From Paludibacterium sp. (lineage in GTDB: Bacteria; Pseudomonadota; Gammaproteobacteria; Burkholderiales; Chromobacteriaceae), in NCBI RefSeq assembly GCF_019232825.1, contig NZ_JAFAND010000092.1, positions 30,642-94,641 of the forward strand: 64,000 nucleotides of DNA, given 5' to 3'. The position numbers were made by a program, and so were the translations under genes. How positions within the stretch are numbered: the first letter of the stretch is position 1; every line of letters begins with the position of its first letter. The notes below the pieces were generated by a model. It had not been told where the DNA came from. It did not search any database and saw only the letters and a program-made list of their open reading frames with translations. This document shows positions 27,134-38,186 of the stretch, piece by piece.

Positions 27134-28018
27134 ATGCGTACATTAGCGATTTTTGGCGGCGGGCGTCTGGGGCAAAGCTGGGGCAGACTGGCACAGCAGT
27201 CGGGCCGCTATCGGGTGGTTGCGGTGTATTGCCGTACGGAGGCGGCGGCGCTGCGAGCCGTCGATTTCGTCGGCGCGGGGCAGGCTGCCGTGTTGTCGGC
27301 AGCGGCGACGCTGGCCGAGGTGAACCTGTTGTCGGTACCGGACGACGCGTTGGCAGGGCTCGCCCAGCAACTGGCGGCCGTCTCGCCGACGCCGGGCGCG
27401 TTGGCATTTCATGCCAGCGGCGTGCTGGATCGTGCGGTGCTGCAGCCATTGGCCGACACCGGCGTGGCCTGCGGCAGTCTGCATCCCGCCTTTTCCTTTG
27501 CCGACCCGGCGCGCGCGGTGGCCGGCTTTGCCGGCACCCTGTGCGCGCTCGAGGGCGACGCGACGGCCGAGGCGGCGTTGTCTGCATTCGCCGCGGCCAT
27601 CGGCGGTAGGCCTTTTACGTTGAAACCGGGTGGCAAGCCGGCCTATCACGCCAGTTTGGCCATTGCGTCGAATTTCCTGGTGACGCTATGCGGCTTTGCT
27701 CAGAACGTGGCGGCGCAAGCCGGCATTGAAGGCGAAGCGGCGCGCGAGTTGTTGGGCGGCTTGATGCGCCAGTCTCTCGACAACGCGCTGGCGCTTGGCG
27801 CCGCCGCTGCTTTGACCGGGCCGATCGCGCGCGGCGACGTGGCGACGGTGGAGAGGCACCTGAACGTCTTGGGCGCGCCGGCCGAGCGCATGCTCTACCG
27901 GGCGTTGGGGCGCGCCACGCTCGATTTGGCGGCGCGAGGCGCCCAGGGCGAACGTTGGTCGCGGCTCAGCCGGGTGCTGGCGGATCCGCCGGAGGCGACG
28001 ACGCCCGCGCATGACTGA
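27134..28018 (+). CDS. Rossmann-like and DUF2520 domain-containing protein
   Basis: MRTLAIFGGGRLGQSWGRLAQQSG; FHASGVLDRAVLQPLADTGVACGSLHPAFSFADP. Confidence 0.88.
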   Translation: MRTLAIFGGGRLGQSWGRLAQQSGRYRVVAVYCRTEAAALRAVDFVGAGQAAVLSAAATLAEVNLLSVPDDALAGLAQQLAAVSPTPGALAFHASGVLDRAVLQPLADTGVACGSLHPAFSFADPARAVAGFAGTLCALEGDATAEAALSAFAAAIGGRPFTLKPGGKPAYHASLAIASNFLVTLCGFAQNVAAQAGIEGEAARELLGGLMRQSLDNALALGAAAALTGPIARGDVATVERHLNVLGAPAERMLYRALGRATLDLAARGAQGERWSRLSRVLADPPEATTPAHD

Positions 28019-28250
28019 GGCTGGCTTGCACCTTGTTCAGCATGTGAGACAGCAATAGCGTTTCCAGCGTCAATTGCACGGCCGTGGCCATCAGGATGGT
28101 CATCATCTGCAGGTCGCGCGCCAGGCCGTTGCGGCCCGCGGCGAGGTAGAGCAGGACACAGATGATCAGTTCTTGCGGCAGGCGGTATAGCAGCCAGCGG
28201 CGGCAGAATCTTCTGACGCTATTCGGATCGGACAGAGTGAGGTCTTGCAT
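27966..28250 (-). CDS. Small membrane protein (hypothetical)
   Basis: MQDLTLSDPNSVRRFCRRWLLYRLPQELIICVLLYLAAGRNG; overlaps the convergent DUF2520 gene. Confidence 0.5.
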   Translation of the reverse strand: MQDLTLSDPNSVRRFCRRWLLYRLPQELIICVLLYLAAGRNGLARDLQMMTILMATAVQLTLETLLLSHMLNKVQASLSHARASSPPADPPAPG

Positions 28251-28325
28251 GGGGCGTGACGGAAAGATGGCAATGACTGACGCTCGATTGTGCGCAGGAC
28301 ATGCCCCACAAGCTTTAGGAAAAAA

Positions 28326-28358
28326 CTGAAAAAGCCTGGCGGCGGCTGCCGCCAGGCT
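28326..28358 (-). terminator. Rho-independent terminator (minus strand)
   Basis: agcctggcggc-ggct-gccgccaggct; A-rich on plus strand 5' side. Confidence 0.75.
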
Positions 28359-28363
28359 GAGTA

Positions 28364-29086
28364 TCAGCGGCTCGGTCGAGCCGGCATGGCGTGCAGCACG
28401 AAGATCGTCGGCCGCTTGTGTAGCGTTGGGGCTTGCGCCGGCCAGTCGCGCACGCGGCGGCTGATGATGGTTTGCGTCGGCAGCGTCAGATCGCACGCCA
28501 CGGCGAGCCGCGTGTCAGGCGCAAGCTGCGCGCGCAGTTGGGTGAGCAGCGCGTCGTTGCGGTAGGGCGTCTCGATGAATACCTGCGTCTCGTCTTGCTC
28601 GCGCGAGCGTGCCTCCAAGCGCTTGAGCGCCTGAGCGCGTTCACCGGCATCCACCGGCAAATAGCCATGAAAGGCAAAGCGCTGGCCGTTGGCGCCGGAG
28701 GCCATCAGCGCGAGCAGAATCGACGACGGTCCGATCAGCGGCATGACCGCGATGCCTTTCTCATGGGCGAGTGCCACCAGTTGCGCGCCGGGGTCGGCCA
28801 CCGCCGGGCAACCCGCTTCCGAGATGAGTCCGACGTCCTGACCCGCCAACAGCGGCATGAGGAGCGCTGCCACGTCTTGCGGCGGCGTGTGCTCGTTAAG
28901 CGTCTGCAGCGACAATTCTCGAATCGGCGTGGTCACGCCGAGGGCCTTGAGGTGCTTGCGCGCGGTTTTTTCCGCCTCGACGACGAAATGGGTCAGATGC
29001 CGCACGCGAAGGCGCTCCGGCTCCGGCAGCCACGGGGTGTCGGCGTCGCCCAGCGGAGCGGGGATGAGGAAGAGCGTGGCCATCAC
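28364..29086 (-). CDS. SAM-dependent methyltransferase, RsmI/tetrapyrrole methylase family
   Basis: LISEAGCPAVADPGAQLVALAHEKGIAVMPLIGPSSILLALMASGANGQRFAFHGYLP. Confidence 0.9.
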   Translation of the reverse strand: MMATLFLIPAPLGDADTPWLPEPERLRVRHLTHFVVEAEKTARKHLKALGVTTPIRELSLQTLNEHTPPQDVAALLMPLLAGQDVGLISEAGCPAVADPGAQLVALAHEKGIAVMPLIGPSSILLALMASGANGQRFAFHGYLPVDAGERAQALKRLEARSREQDETQVFIETPYRNDALLTQLRAQLAPDTRLAVACDLTLPTQTIISRRVRDWPAQAPTLHKRPTIFVLHAMPARPSR

Positions 29087-29661
29087 AGCACCGCCATGCC
29101 CTGCCGGGCGAGCATGTCAACGAGCGCGAACAACGGCAGGCCGATGAGCGCGTTGGGGTCGGTGGTCTCGATGCATTCGATCAGCGCGCCGCCCAGGCCT
29201 TCGCTCTTGGCTGCGCCGGCGCAAAAGAGCGCATCAGGTTCGCGCGTCAGATAGCGGCGGATCTGCGTCTCGTCGAGCGTGCGCAAGGTCACGCGGGTAA
29301 GGTCCACGCTTTCTTCCAGCGCGCCGGTGGCGCTGTTGTACACGGCGAGCGCCGTGTGGAACACCGTGGTGCGGCCGCTCATGAATTGCAGCATGGCCAC
29401 CGCGCCGGCCATGTCGTCCGGTTTGCCGATCTGGCGGCCGTCGAGCAAGGCCACTTGATCGGAGCCGATAATCAGGGCGTCCGCATAGCGTTCCGCCAGC
29501 GATTGCGCTTTGACGCGCGCGAGCCGGCGGGCGGTATCGAGCGCGGATTCGCCCGCGAGCGGCGTTTCGTCGCAATGTGGCGCGCAGTGAGTGAAAGGCA
29601 GGCCGAGGCGGGCGACGATTTCGCGCCGAAAGGGCGATGTGGATGCGAGAACGAGTTGCAT
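29083..29661 (-). CDS. Maf family nucleotide pyrophosphatase (YceF-like)
   Basis: LVLASTSPFRREIVARLGLPF; IIGSDQVALLDGRQIGKP. Confidence 0.93.
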   Translation of the reverse strand: MQLVLASTSPFRREIVARLGLPFTHCAPHCDETPLAGESALDTARRLARVKAQSLAERYADALIIGSDQVALLDGRQIGKPDDMAGAVAMLQFMSGRTTVFHTALAVYNSATGALEESVDLTRVTLRTLDETQIRRYLTREPDALFCAGAAKSEGLGGALIECIETTDPNALIGLPLFALVDMLARQGMAVL

Positions 29662-29721
29662 GGTGGTGTAAGTGGTAATTTTTTGACAAATCAGCGGCCT
29701 GGATTATATCATGCACGGTTT

Positions 29722-30225
29722 ATGTCTAACCCGATTTTGATTGATCCGCTCAAGCATGCCTTCGAGGGACGGCGTATCGCCGGCAAATTGCCGGTGGCCG
29801 AACTCGACGAGCGCGTGTTGTCGGAACTCGCCGAGGCCTCTGGAGAGGTTGACTGGGCGCTGACCGGCTTCATCGACGCGCTCGGTCGCCCGGCGTTGCG
29901 TATCGTGCTGTCGGTGGCTGTGTCGGTGCCCTGCGGGCGCTGCGTACAGCCTCTGGCGGTGGACCTTGCGGCCGATTCGGTTATCACGCTGTTTAACAGC
30001 GAGGATAAACTGGAAGCGGCGGTCGAGGTCGACGAGACGCTGGACGCCATCATGGCCGAGCCCGAGCTGGATGTGCTGGCGCTGATCGAAGACGAAATCA
30101 TCATGGGCTTACCGTTGTCGCCGTTGCACGACGACTGCGGGACGGAACATCTGGAACGTGCCAAGGCTGACAAGCCCAACCCGTTCGCGGTGTTGGCGGC
30201 GCTGAAGGGCCGCAAGCCCGAATGA
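29722..30225 (+). CDS. YceD/DUF177 family protein
   Basis: 168 aa incl. stop; VPCGRCVQPLAVDL; located directly upstream of rpmF. Confidence 0.9.
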   Translation: MSNPILIDPLKHAFEGRRIAGKLPVAELDERVLSELAEASGEVDWALTGFIDALGRPALRIVLSVAVSVPCGRCVQPLAVDLAADSVITLFNSEDKLEAAVEVDETLDAIMAEPELDVLALIEDEIIMGLPLSPLHDDCGTEHLERAKADKPNPFAVLAALKGRKPE

Positions 30226-30255
30226 ATCTGTAATTGAATTTTTCAGGAGTCGAAC

Positions 30256-30435
30256 ATGGCTGTTCAACAGAATAAGAAGTCCCCGTCCAAGCGCAATATG
30301 CACCGCGCCCACGATTTTCTGACCGCGCCGGGTCTGGCCAAGGACCCCGCTACCGGTGAAGTGCATCTGCGTCACCACGTCAGCCCGAACGGGATGTACC
30401 GTGGCCGCAAAGTGATGAAGGCCAAGGGCGAGTAA
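30256..30435 (+). CDS. rpmF: 50S ribosomal protein L32
   Basis: [59 protein letters not shown]; 59 aa, below the ORF-track cut-off. Confidence 0.98.
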   Translation: MAVQQNKKSPSKRNMHRAHDFLTAPGLAKDPATGEVHLRHHVSPNGMYRGRKVMKAKGE

Positions 30436-30514
30436 TCTTTCTCTACCCGTACCTGCCTTCCCTAGGCCGGATGACCGGCGCCAAGAACAGGTAGGACAAC
30501 TACCGTATTCGTTG

Positions 30515-31555
30515 ATGACAATCACCGTAGCGGTCGATGCCATGGGCGGCGACGTTGGCCTCAAGGTCACCGTCCCGGCATCGCTCCGATTTCTTGAAGA
30601 ACACCCCGAAGCACGCCTGATCCTTGTCGGCGACAGTGATGCCATCACGGCGGAACTGTCCGGAAGGGCATCGAGCGCGCGCGGTCGTCTGGATATTCGC
30701 CACGCCACGCAAGTGGTCGGCATGGACGAGCCGCCGCCGCTGGCCCTGAAGAACAAGAAGGATTCGTCGATGCGCGTGGCGATCAACCTGGTCAAGGACG
30801 GCGAGGCTCAAGCAGCCGTGTCCGCCGGCAATACCGGGGCGTTGATGGCGACCGCTCGCTTCGTATTGAAAACCATTCCGGGCATCGACCGGCCGGCTAT
30901 CGCCAAATTGCTGCCGACGATCGAGGGACGGGATACCTGCATGCTCGACCTGGGCGCCAACGTCGACTGTTCCGCGGAACAGTTGTTGCAGTTCGGCATC
31001 ATGGGTTCCGAGCTGGTTTCCTGTATCGCCGGGCGCGAGAATCCGCGCGTCGGCCTGTTGAACATCGGCTCCGAGGACATCAAGGGCAACGAGATCGTCA
31101 AGCGCGCCTCGGTGCTCTTCAAAGACTCCGGCCTGAATTTTTACGGCAACGTCGAGGGCGATGACGTCTACCGCGGTACGGTGGACGTGGTGGTCTGCGA
31201 CGGCTTTACCGGTAACGTGGCGCTGAAAACCTCCGAGGGGGTGGCGCACATGGTCGTGACGTTCCTGCGCCGCGAGTTTTCGCGCAATTGGTGGACGCGC
31301 CTTTGCGCGTTGATGGCGATGTCGGTGCTTAGGCGGTTTGGCAACAGCCTGGATCCCCGCCGCTTCAACGGCGCGAGCTTCCTCGGCCTCAAGGGCTCCG
31401 TGGTCAAGAGCCATGGCGGCACTGACGCCCTGGGGTTCAGCTTCGCCTTGCATCAAGCATGGGAAGAGGCGCGTTCCAATGTCATTGGTCACATCACCGA
31501 CCGGGTCGTGCAGCAGATGGCGAATCTGAAGCAATCCGAGACAGAGGCGAACTGA
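30515..31555 (+). CDS. plsX: Phosphate acyltransferase PlsX
   Basis: [33 protein letters not shown]. Confidence 0.97.
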   Translation: MTITVAVDAMGGDVGLKVTVPASLRFLEEHPEARLILVGDSDAITAELSGRASSARGRLDIRHATQVVGMDEPPPLALKNKKDSSMRVAINLVKDGEAQAAVSAGNTGALMATARFVLKTIPGIDRPAIAKLLPTIEGRDTCMLDLGANVDCSAEQLLQFGIMGSELVSCIAGRENPRVGLLNIGSEDIKGNEIVKRASVLFKDSGLNFYGNVEGDDVYRGTVDVVVCDGFTGNVALKTSEGVAHMVVTFLRREFSRNWWTRLCALMAMSVLRRFGNSLDPRRFNGASFLGLKGSVVKSHGGTDALGFSFALHQAWEEARSNVIGHITDRVVQQMANLKQSETEAN

Positions 31556-31562
31556 CAACAAC

Positions 31563-32522
31563 ATGGTCTATTCCCGCATTCTGGGTACCGGCAGCTATCT
31601 GCCGTCCAACGTGGTGACGAATGCGATGCTGGCCGAACGGGTGGATACCAGTGACGAGTGGATTGTGTCTCGCACCGGCATTCACGCGCGCCACATCGCC
31701 GCCGAAGATGAAAAGACCAGCGATCTGGCGCTTTGCGCCGCGCGCGCGGCGATTGCCGACGCGGGTCTCGTGCCTGACGATATCGATCTGATCATCGTCG
31801 CCACCACCACGCCCGACATGGTATTTCCCAGCACCGCTTGTCTATTGCAGGAAAAGTTGGGCGTGCATGGCTGTCCGGCCTTCGACGTGCAGGCGGTGTG
31901 CGCCGGCTTTATGTACGCGCTGGTGACCGCCGATAGCTACATCAAGAACGGCATGGCGAAGAAGGCGCTGGTGGTGGGCGCCGAGATCATCTCGCGCATT
32001 CTCGACTGGGATGACCGCCGTACCTGCGTGCTGTTTGGCGATGGCGCTGGCGCTGTCGTGCTTGGCGCCGCCGATACCCCGGGTATCGAGCACGCCTGTC
32101 TGGCCGCCGACGGTCGCTACAACAAGATTCTCAATACGCCGGCGCAAATCTCCGCCGGCAAAATCCAAGGCCTGCCTTTCTTGAACATGGATGGCCCGGC
32201 CGTGTTCAAATTCGCCGTCAAAGCATTGTCCGAGATCGCCACCATCACGCTGGCGCAAGCGGGCGTGGCGCAGGAGCAGGTCGATTGGCTGGTGCCGCAT
32301 CAGGCCAATTTGCGCATCATCGAGTCCACCGCCAAGCATCTCGGCTTGCCGATGGAGCGTGTGGTGGTGACGCTGCCCACGCACGGCAACACCTCGGCCG
32401 CCTCGATTCCGCTGGCGCTCGATCATGCCGTGCGCGACGGACGCATCCGCCGCGGCCAGCGCGTGCTGCTCGAAGGCATCGGTGGCGGTTTTGCCTGGGG
32501 CGCGGTGCTGCTGACGTTCTGA
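31563..32522 (+). CDS. fabH: Beta-ketoacyl-ACP synthase III
   Basis: [36 protein letters not shown]. Confidence 0.98.
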   Translation: MVYSRILGTGSYLPSNVVTNAMLAERVDTSDEWIVSRTGIHARHIAAEDEKTSDLALCAARAAIADAGLVPDDIDLIIVATTTPDMVFPSTACLLQEKLGVHGCPAFDVQAVCAGFMYALVTADSYIKNGMAKKALVVGAEIISRILDWDDRRTCVLFGDGAGAVVLGAADTPGIEHACLAADGRYNKILNTPAQISAGKIQGLPFLNMDGPAVFKFAVKALSEIATITLAQAGVAQEQVDWLVPHQANLRIIESTAKHLGLPMERVVVTLPTHGNTSAASIPLALDHAVRDGRIRRGQRVLLEGIGGGFAWGAVLLTF

Positions 32523-32571
32523 ACGTCGCGGCTTGCGTCATCATTGCAATCTTTTTTCCGGAGACGGATTT

Positions 32572-33501
32572 ATGGCGTTTGCCTTCCTTTTTCCCGGTCA
32601 GGGCTCGCAGAGCCTGAACATGATGGACGGGTTCGACGCGCTTCCCGTGGTGCGCGAAACCTTTGCCGAGGCGTCCGACGCCTTGGGGCAGGACCTGTGG
32701 GCCATGCTCAAGGCCGACTCGGCCGATGCCATCAACGCCACCGTCAACACGCAACCCTTGATGCTGACGGCCGGCATCGCCACCTGGCGCGCCTGGCTCG
32801 CCAGTGGCGGCGCGCACCCGTCGCGGCTTGCCGGCCATAGCTTGGGCGAGTATTCCGCGCTGGTGGCCGCCGAGGCGTTGCCGTTCGCCGATGCCGTGCG
32901 CCTGGTGCGCCTGCGCGCCGAAGCCATGCAGGCCGCCGTGCCCGAGGGCGTGGGCGCCATGGCGGCGATTCTCGGCTTGTCCGATGAAGCGATCCGCGCC
33001 GCCTGCGCGGGCGCGGCGGCGGGCGAGGTGGTTGAGCCGGTCAATTTCAATTCGCCGGGGCAGGTGGTGATCGCTGGCCATGCCGGCGCTGTCGAGCGCG
33101 CCATGGCGGCTTGTAAGGCTGCCGGCGCCAAGCGCGCGCTGCCGTTGCCAGTGTCGGTGCCGTCGCACTGCGCATTGATGAAGCCGGCCGCCGAGCGGTT
33201 GGCTGCGGCGCTTGCGCAGGTGGCGATCCAAAAACCGGCGATCGACGTGTTGCATAATGCCGACGTCGCGGCCTACGCCGACGCGGCGCAAATCCGCGAT
33301 GCGCTGGTGCGCCAGTTGTATAGCCCGGTGCGCTGGACGGAAACCGTGGCGCGCATGGCCGACGACGGCATCACGCTGATGGCCGAGTGCGGCCCGGGCA
33401 AGGTGCTGGCGGGACTTGCCAAGCGCATCGACGGTAACGTCAAGTGCTTCGCCTTGACCGATGCCGCCGCGCTCGACGCCGCGCGTACAGAATTGCTGTA
33501 A
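32572..33501 (+). CDS. fabD: Malonyl-CoA:ACP transacylase
   Basis: MAFAFLFPGQGSQ; GHSLGEYSALVAAEAL. Confidence 0.98.
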   Translation: MAFAFLFPGQGSQSLNMMDGFDALPVVRETFAEASDALGQDLWAMLKADSADAINATVNTQPLMLTAGIATWRAWLASGGAHPSRLAGHSLGEYSALVAAEALPFADAVRLVRLRAEAMQAAVPEGVGAMAAILGLSDEAIRAACAGAAAGEVVEPVNFNSPGQVVIAGHAGAVERAMAACKAAGAKRALPLPVSVPSHCALMKPAAERLAAALAQVAIQKPAIDVLHNADVAAYADAAQIRDALVRQLYSPVRWTETVARMADDGITLMAECGPGKVLAGLAKRIDGNVKCFALTDAAALDAARTELL

Positions 33502-33514
33502 GAGGAGATTGCGC

Positions 33515-34252
33515 ATGTTGTTGCAAGGTAAAGTCGCGCTGGTGACCGGCGCTTCCCGCGGCATCGGTGCCGCGATCGCCGACGCACTGGCCGCCGAGGG
33601 GGCCATCGTTATCGGTACCGCCACGTCCGAGGCGGGGGCGGAAGCCATTTCGGCCCGGTTGTCGCCGCTTGGCGGTGCCGGCCGTGTGCTGGACGTGGCT
33701 CAACCAGGCGCTATCGAGGCGCTGGTGGGTGAAATCGGTAAAACCTTCGGCGATGTGGCGATTTTGGTCAATAACGCCGGTATTACGCGCGATACGTTGT
33801 TGTTGCGCATGAGCGAAGAAGATTGGGATGCCATTATGGGCACCAATCTGAAGTCGGTGTTCATGGCGTCCAAAGCCGTGCTGCGCGGCATGATGAAGGC
33901 GCGCGTCGGCCGCATCATCAACATTGCTTCGGTGGTGGGCGCGATGGGCAATGCCGGTCAGGCCAACTACGCGGCCGCCAAGGCCGGTATCATGGGCTTC
34001 ACCAAATCGATGGCACGCGAAGTGGGCAGCCGAAACATCACTGTCAACTGCGTGGCGCCGGGTTTTATCGATACCGATATGACGCGCGCGCTGCCGGAAG
34101 CGCAACGTGCGGCCTTGGTCGATCAAATCGCACTGGGCCGCTTGGGTGAGGCGAAGGACATCGCCGATGCCGTGGTATTTCTGGCATCGGACCGCGCAGC
34201 CTATATCACGGGGCAAACGCTGCACGTCAATGGCGGTATGTTGATGCCCTAA
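33515..34252 (+). CDS. fabG: 3-oxoacyl-ACP reductase
   Basis: LVTGASRGIGAAIADAL; NNAGITRDTLLLRM; YAAAKAGIMGFTKS. Confidence 0.98.
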   Translation: MLLQGKVALVTGASRGIGAAIADALAAEGAIVIGTATSEAGAEAISARLSPLGGAGRVLDVAQPGAIEALVGEIGKTFGDVAILVNNAGITRDTLLLRMSEEDWDAIMGTNLKSVFMASKAVLRGMMKARVGRIINIASVVGAMGNAGQANYAAAKAGIMGFTKSMAREVGSRNITVNCVAPGFIDTDMTRALPEAQRAALVDQIALGRLGEAKDIADAVVFLASDRAAYITGQTLHVNGGMLMP

Positions 34253-34356
34253 GGCAGTAACAAGGTCAAGTAGAATTAGGTAGGCTACTCTAATTTTTTT
34301 TTGTAGAATAGTCGGGTTTTGTAATCCCGACATGAATGGGAAAGGATTTTTACCAA

Positions 34357-34596
34357 ATGGAAAACATCGAACAGCGTGTCAAGAAGATCGTTGCCGAACA
34401 ACTGGGCGTAAACGAAGCCGAAGTGAAGACCGAGTCTTCGTTCGTCGACGACCTGGGCGCTGACTCCCTGGATACCGTTGAATTGGTGATGGCACTGGAA
34501 GAAGAGTTCGAGTGCGAAATCCCGGACGAAGAAGCTGAAAAGATCACGACCGTTCAGCAAGCTATCGACTACGTGAGCGCTCATCTGAGCAAGTAA
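34357..34596 (+). CDS. acpP: Acyl carrier protein
   Basis: [51 protein letters not shown]. Confidence 0.99.
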   Translation: MENIEQRVKKIVAEQLGVNEAEVKTESSFVDDLGADSLDTVELVMALEEEFECEIPDEEAEKITTVQQAIDYVSAHLSK

Positions 34597-34610
34597 GCAG
34601 CCGTATTCCT

Positions 34611-34656
34611 CAGACCTCTGCTCTTAGCGCCCATGCGCTTGCAGAGGTCTTTTTGC
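34611..34656 (+). terminator. Rho-independent terminator between acpP and fabF
   Basis: agacctctgc...gcagaggtct followed by TTTTTG. Confidence 0.7.
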
Positions 34657-34798
34657 TCGCGCTCCTGTTACCGTTTTTTGAACGCCGCCGCACGCGGTGG
34701 CGGGGCAGCACCAACCCTTCGGCAGGAGGAGGCGGAACGACGCGCCAACCGCGCGTGTCCGACCTGCATGGTGTTCCCGTATAACGCGGAGAAGTCCC

Positions 34799-36040
34799 GT
34801 GTCCAAGAGAAGAGTTGTCATTACCGGCCTGGGGCATGTGTCCCCGATCGGAAACGACGTCGCCACCGGTTGGGCCAACCTGATCGCCGGTAAGTCCGGC
34901 ATTGGCCGGATCACCCGTTTTGACGCCAGCGACATGGCTTGCCAAATTGCCGGGGAAGTCAAGGATTTCGACATCGGCGCCTATCTGTCGCCGAAAGAAG
35001 CACGCCGCATGGACGTGTTCATCCATTACGGCATCGCCGCCGCGCTGCAAGCGGTCAACGATGCCGGACTGGACGACGTGCCCGGGCTAGACAAGACCCG
35101 CGTTGGCGTGAATATCGGCTCCGGTATCGGCGGTCTGCCGCTGATCGAGGAAACCGGTGTCGCCCTGCAGGAAGGCGGACCGCGCAAGATCGGCCCCTTC
35201 TTCATCCCGGGCTCGCTGATCAACCTGATCGCCGGCCACGTGTCGATCATCAAGGGGTACCTGGGGCCGAGCTATGGCATCGTGTCCGCTTGTACCACGG
35301 GCGCACATTGCATTGGTGACGCCGCACGCATGATTCAGTATGGCGATGCCGACGTGATGGTGGCCGGTGGCGCCGAAGGCGCCATCACCCGGCTGGGTAT
35401 CGGCGGCTTTGCCGCCATGAAGGCGCTGTCGACGCGCAACGACGATCCCGCCACGGCGTCGCGTCCGTGGGACGCTGGCCGCGATGGTTTCGTCATGGGC
35501 GAGGGCGCCGGCGTGCTGGTGCTGGAAGAGTATGATCACGCTGTCAAACGCGGCGCCAAGATCTACGCCGAGCTGATTGGCTTCGGCATGAGCTCCGACG
35601 CGCACCACATTACCGCGCCCAACGCCGAAGGCCCGGCGCGTGGCGTAGCCAACGCGCTGCGCGACGCCGGCATCAACGGTGATGTGGTCAGCTACGTGAA
35701 CGCGCACGGGACCTCGACGCCGCTGGGCGACGCCAATGAAACCACCGCGCTCAAGCTGGCGTTCGGCGACCACGCCAAGAAGCTGGCGATCAATTCGACC
35801 AAGTCGATGACCGGCCATTTGCTGGGCGGCGCCGGCGGTGTCGAGGCGATCTACACCATCCTGGCCATTCACAACCAGGTGGCGCCGCCGACCATCAACC
35901 TCGCCGAGCAGGACTTCGAGCACGGCTGCGATCTGGATTATGTCGCCAACACCGCGCGCGACATGAAGATCGATGTGGCGATCTCCAATTCGTTCGGCTT
36001 TGGCGGCACCAACGGCACGCTGGTGTTCAAGCGCGTCTGA
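34799..36040 (+). CDS. fabF: Beta-ketoacyl-ACP synthase II
   Basis: GTG start; [49 protein letters not shown]. Confidence 0.97.
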   Translation: MSKRRVVITGLGHVSPIGNDVATGWANLIAGKSGIGRITRFDASDMACQIAGEVKDFDIGAYLSPKEARRMDVFIHYGIAAALQAVNDAGLDDVPGLDKTRVGVNIGSGIGGLPLIEETGVALQEGGPRKIGPFFIPGSLINLIAGHVSIIKGYLGPSYGIVSACTTGAHCIGDAARMIQYGDADVMVAGGAEGAITRLGIGGFAAMKALSTRNDDPATASRPWDAGRDGFVMGEGAGVLVLEEYDHAVKRGAKIYAELIGFGMSSDAHHITAPNAEGPARGVANALRDAGINGDVVSYVNAHGTSTPLGDANETTALKLAFGDHAKKLAINSTKSMTGHLLGGAGGVEAIYTILAIHNQVAPPTINLAEQDFEHGCDLDYVANTARDMKIDVAISNSFGFGGTNGTLVFKRV

Positions 36041-36059
36041 CGACGATTCGCTCGTTTCG

Positions 36060-36091
36060 AAAAGCCGCTGCATACGCAGCGGCTTTTTCTT
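36060..36091 (+). terminator. Rho-independent terminator downstream of fabF
   Basis: agccgctgc-atac-gcagcggct followed by TTTTCTTT. Confidence 0.8.
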
Positions 36092-36194
36092 TAGCCGCAC
36101 GAGCAAGGCTCGTTAACAGATTGCATGGTCGGGCGGCGGATTATCCGCTAAGTTGAAAACAGCATGATCCCTGTTTTCTCGCCAGGAGTCCGCC

Positions 36195-36809
36195 ATGACT
36201 GCTGAATTCCGCCCTCTGCCGATTCACCCCCTGCCATCCATCACCACCCTGGGTAGCGCCGACCAGCGCCCGGAAACCGCGGTAACGCTGGAGAGCCCGG
36301 CGCTGTCGGTGATGACCGACCTGCGCCACGTACGCCCGGTCTGTATCGATGCGGACGCGACCGTGCGCGACGCGCATCGGTTGATGGTCTGCAGCGGCGT
36401 GCGCCTGTTGTTCGTCGAAGAGGCCGGCCCCTATTTGGCCGGCCTCGTCACCGCCGTCGATTTGCTGGGGGAACGGCCGATTCAGTGCATGCACGAGCAG
36501 GGCAAGCCGCATGCCGATATTCTGGTGCGAGATGTGATGACGCCGCGCGACCAGCTCGATGCGCTCTATCTGAACGAGGTGGCCCATGCCCGTGTCGGCG
36601 AACTGGTGGCGACCATGAAGCACTTGGGGCGGCAACATGCGCTGGTGGTGGAGATCGACCCCGACAATGGCCGCCCCCTGTTGCGCGGATTGCTCTCCAC
36701 GACGCAGATAGCGCGCAGCCTCGGCATGGCGCTATCGTTTATTCGCCTGCCGCAAACCCTGTCGGAAATCCAGCATTCGCTGGCGTTGGCCGAGCACTCT
36801 CTGGTCTGA
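36195..36809 (+). CDS. CBS domain-containing protein
   Basis: VMTDLRHVRPVCIDADATVRDAHRLMVCSGVRLLFV...VRDVMTPRDQLDAL. Confidence 0.88.
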   Translation: MTAEFRPLPIHPLPSITTLGSADQRPETAVTLESPALSVMTDLRHVRPVCIDADATVRDAHRLMVCSGVRLLFVEEAGPYLAGLVTAVDLLGERPIQCMHEQGKPHADILVRDVMTPRDQLDALYLNEVAHARVGELVATMKHLGRQHALVVEIDPDNGRPLLRGLLSTTQIARSLGMALSFIRLPQTLSEIQHSLALAEHSLV

Positions 36810-36884
36810 GGCGGGGTGCGCTGCGAGGCGCGCCGCATGTCCGGTAGAATAGGCGTTTTCCACCGCTAAGCCGGAATCTTTCTG

Positions 36885-38186
36885 ATGCACGTCGAAGCCC
36901 TCGCCGATCTGCCTGATCTGCTGGCCCTGCACGCCGCCGACCGACGGCGTTTCCCCTATCTGCTCATGTCCGACGCCCTGGCGGGTTGGGATATTCTGTT
37001 CGCGCTGCCTCGCGAGCTGCGGTTGTACGCCGAGAACGACGCGGCGCGCTGTCTGGCCGATCTGCGCGCGCTGCCGCGCCGCGCCGATATCGCCCGGCCG
37101 GCGGAAATACCGTTTGCCGGAGGCTGGTTCGTGTTCCTCGGCTATGAAATGCTGCAGGCGTTCGAGGATAAGGTGGCCGATCGCGGAGGGGACGATTTTC
37201 CGCTGGCGGCGCTGGCGCGCATTCCCGCCGCGGTGCTGGTCGAACGCGGTGCCGGCCGCGCCTGGGCGGTGGCGGAGGACGCGGAAAGCTGGGCGGAATT
37301 GAACGTCGTGTTGGCTGAGCCGCCGGCCCCGTTCTCGCCCATCCGCCCCGAGCTGTTGTCGCTTGGCGAGGATGAGCCAACACGTTATACCGATGCCGTA
37401 GTGCGACTGAAGCGCTACATCTGCGAGGGCGATGTCTTTCAGGTGAACATTTCACGCGGCTGGCGCGCGGAATTGGCGCCGGATTGCGGCGCTGCCGACT
37501 TGTTCGCCGCACTGCGCCGCGCCAATCCGGCGCCTTTTTCCGCATTGGCCGATTTTGGTCAGACGCAGATTGTCAGCTCCTCCCCCGAACGCCTGGTCGA
37601 GGCGCGCGATGGCTGGGTGCAAACGCGGCCGATCGCCGGTACCCATCCCCGTTCGACCGATCCGCGTGAGGACGAGGCGCTCAAGGCGCGATTGATCGGC
37701 AGCGTCAAAGAGCGCGCCGAGCATGTGATGTTGATCGATCTGGAGCGCAACGACTTGGGACGGATATGCGTGCCGGGCACCGTCGAGGTTAACGAGCTGA
37801 TGGCTGTCGCCAGTTATGCCTATGTGCACCACATCGAGTCGAACGTGCGCGGCAGGTTGCGGCCGGGCGTGCAGCCGGCGGACATATTGCGCGCGCTGTT
37901 CCCCGGCGGCACCATCACCGGCTGCCCCAAGGTGCGCACCATGCAGATTATCCGTGAGCTGGAGGACGGAGCGCGTCGGGCTTATACCGGCAGCCTTGGC
38001 TATATCAATCACGACGGCAGCCTTGATTTCAATATTCTGATCCGCACTTTCATGCGCCAAGGTCCCGTGCTGCGTTTTCGCGCGGGCGGCGGCATTGTGG
38101 CGGACTCGGACCCGGAACGAGAGCTGATGGAGACGCGTCACAAGGCGCGCGGCTTGCTGCGCGCGCTGGGGGTGGCAGACCAATGA
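36885..38186 (+). CDS. pabB: Aminodeoxychorismate synthase component I
   Basis: FQVNISRGW; LIGSVKERAEHVMLIDLERNDLGRIC; PGGTITGCPKVRTMQII. Confidence 0.94.
   Translation: MHVEALADLPDLLALHAADRRRFPYLLMSDALAGWDILFALPRELRLYAENDAARCLADLRALPRRADIARPAEIPFAGGWFVFLGYEMLQAFEDKVADRGGDDFPLAALARIPAAVLVERGAGRAWAVAEDAESWAELNVVLAEPPAPFSPIRPELLSLGEDEPTRYTDAVVRLKRYICEGDVFQVNISRGWRAELAPDCGAADLFAALRRANPAPFSALADFGQTQIVSSSPERLVEARDGWVQTRPIAGTHPRSTDPREDEALKARLIGSVKERAEHVMLIDLERNDLGRICVPGTVEVNELMAVASYAYVHHIESNVRGRLRPGVQPADILRALFPGGTITGCPKVRTMQIIRELEDGARRAYTGSLGYINHDGSLDFNILIRTFMRQGPVLRFRAGGGIVADSDPERELMETRHKARGLLRALGVADQ

Noticed and set aside
34697-34798. N-terminal extension of FabF from ATG 34697
   Set aside because: Homology to FabF begins at the GTG-encoded [10 protein letters not shown]; the extension overlaps the intergenic terminator region
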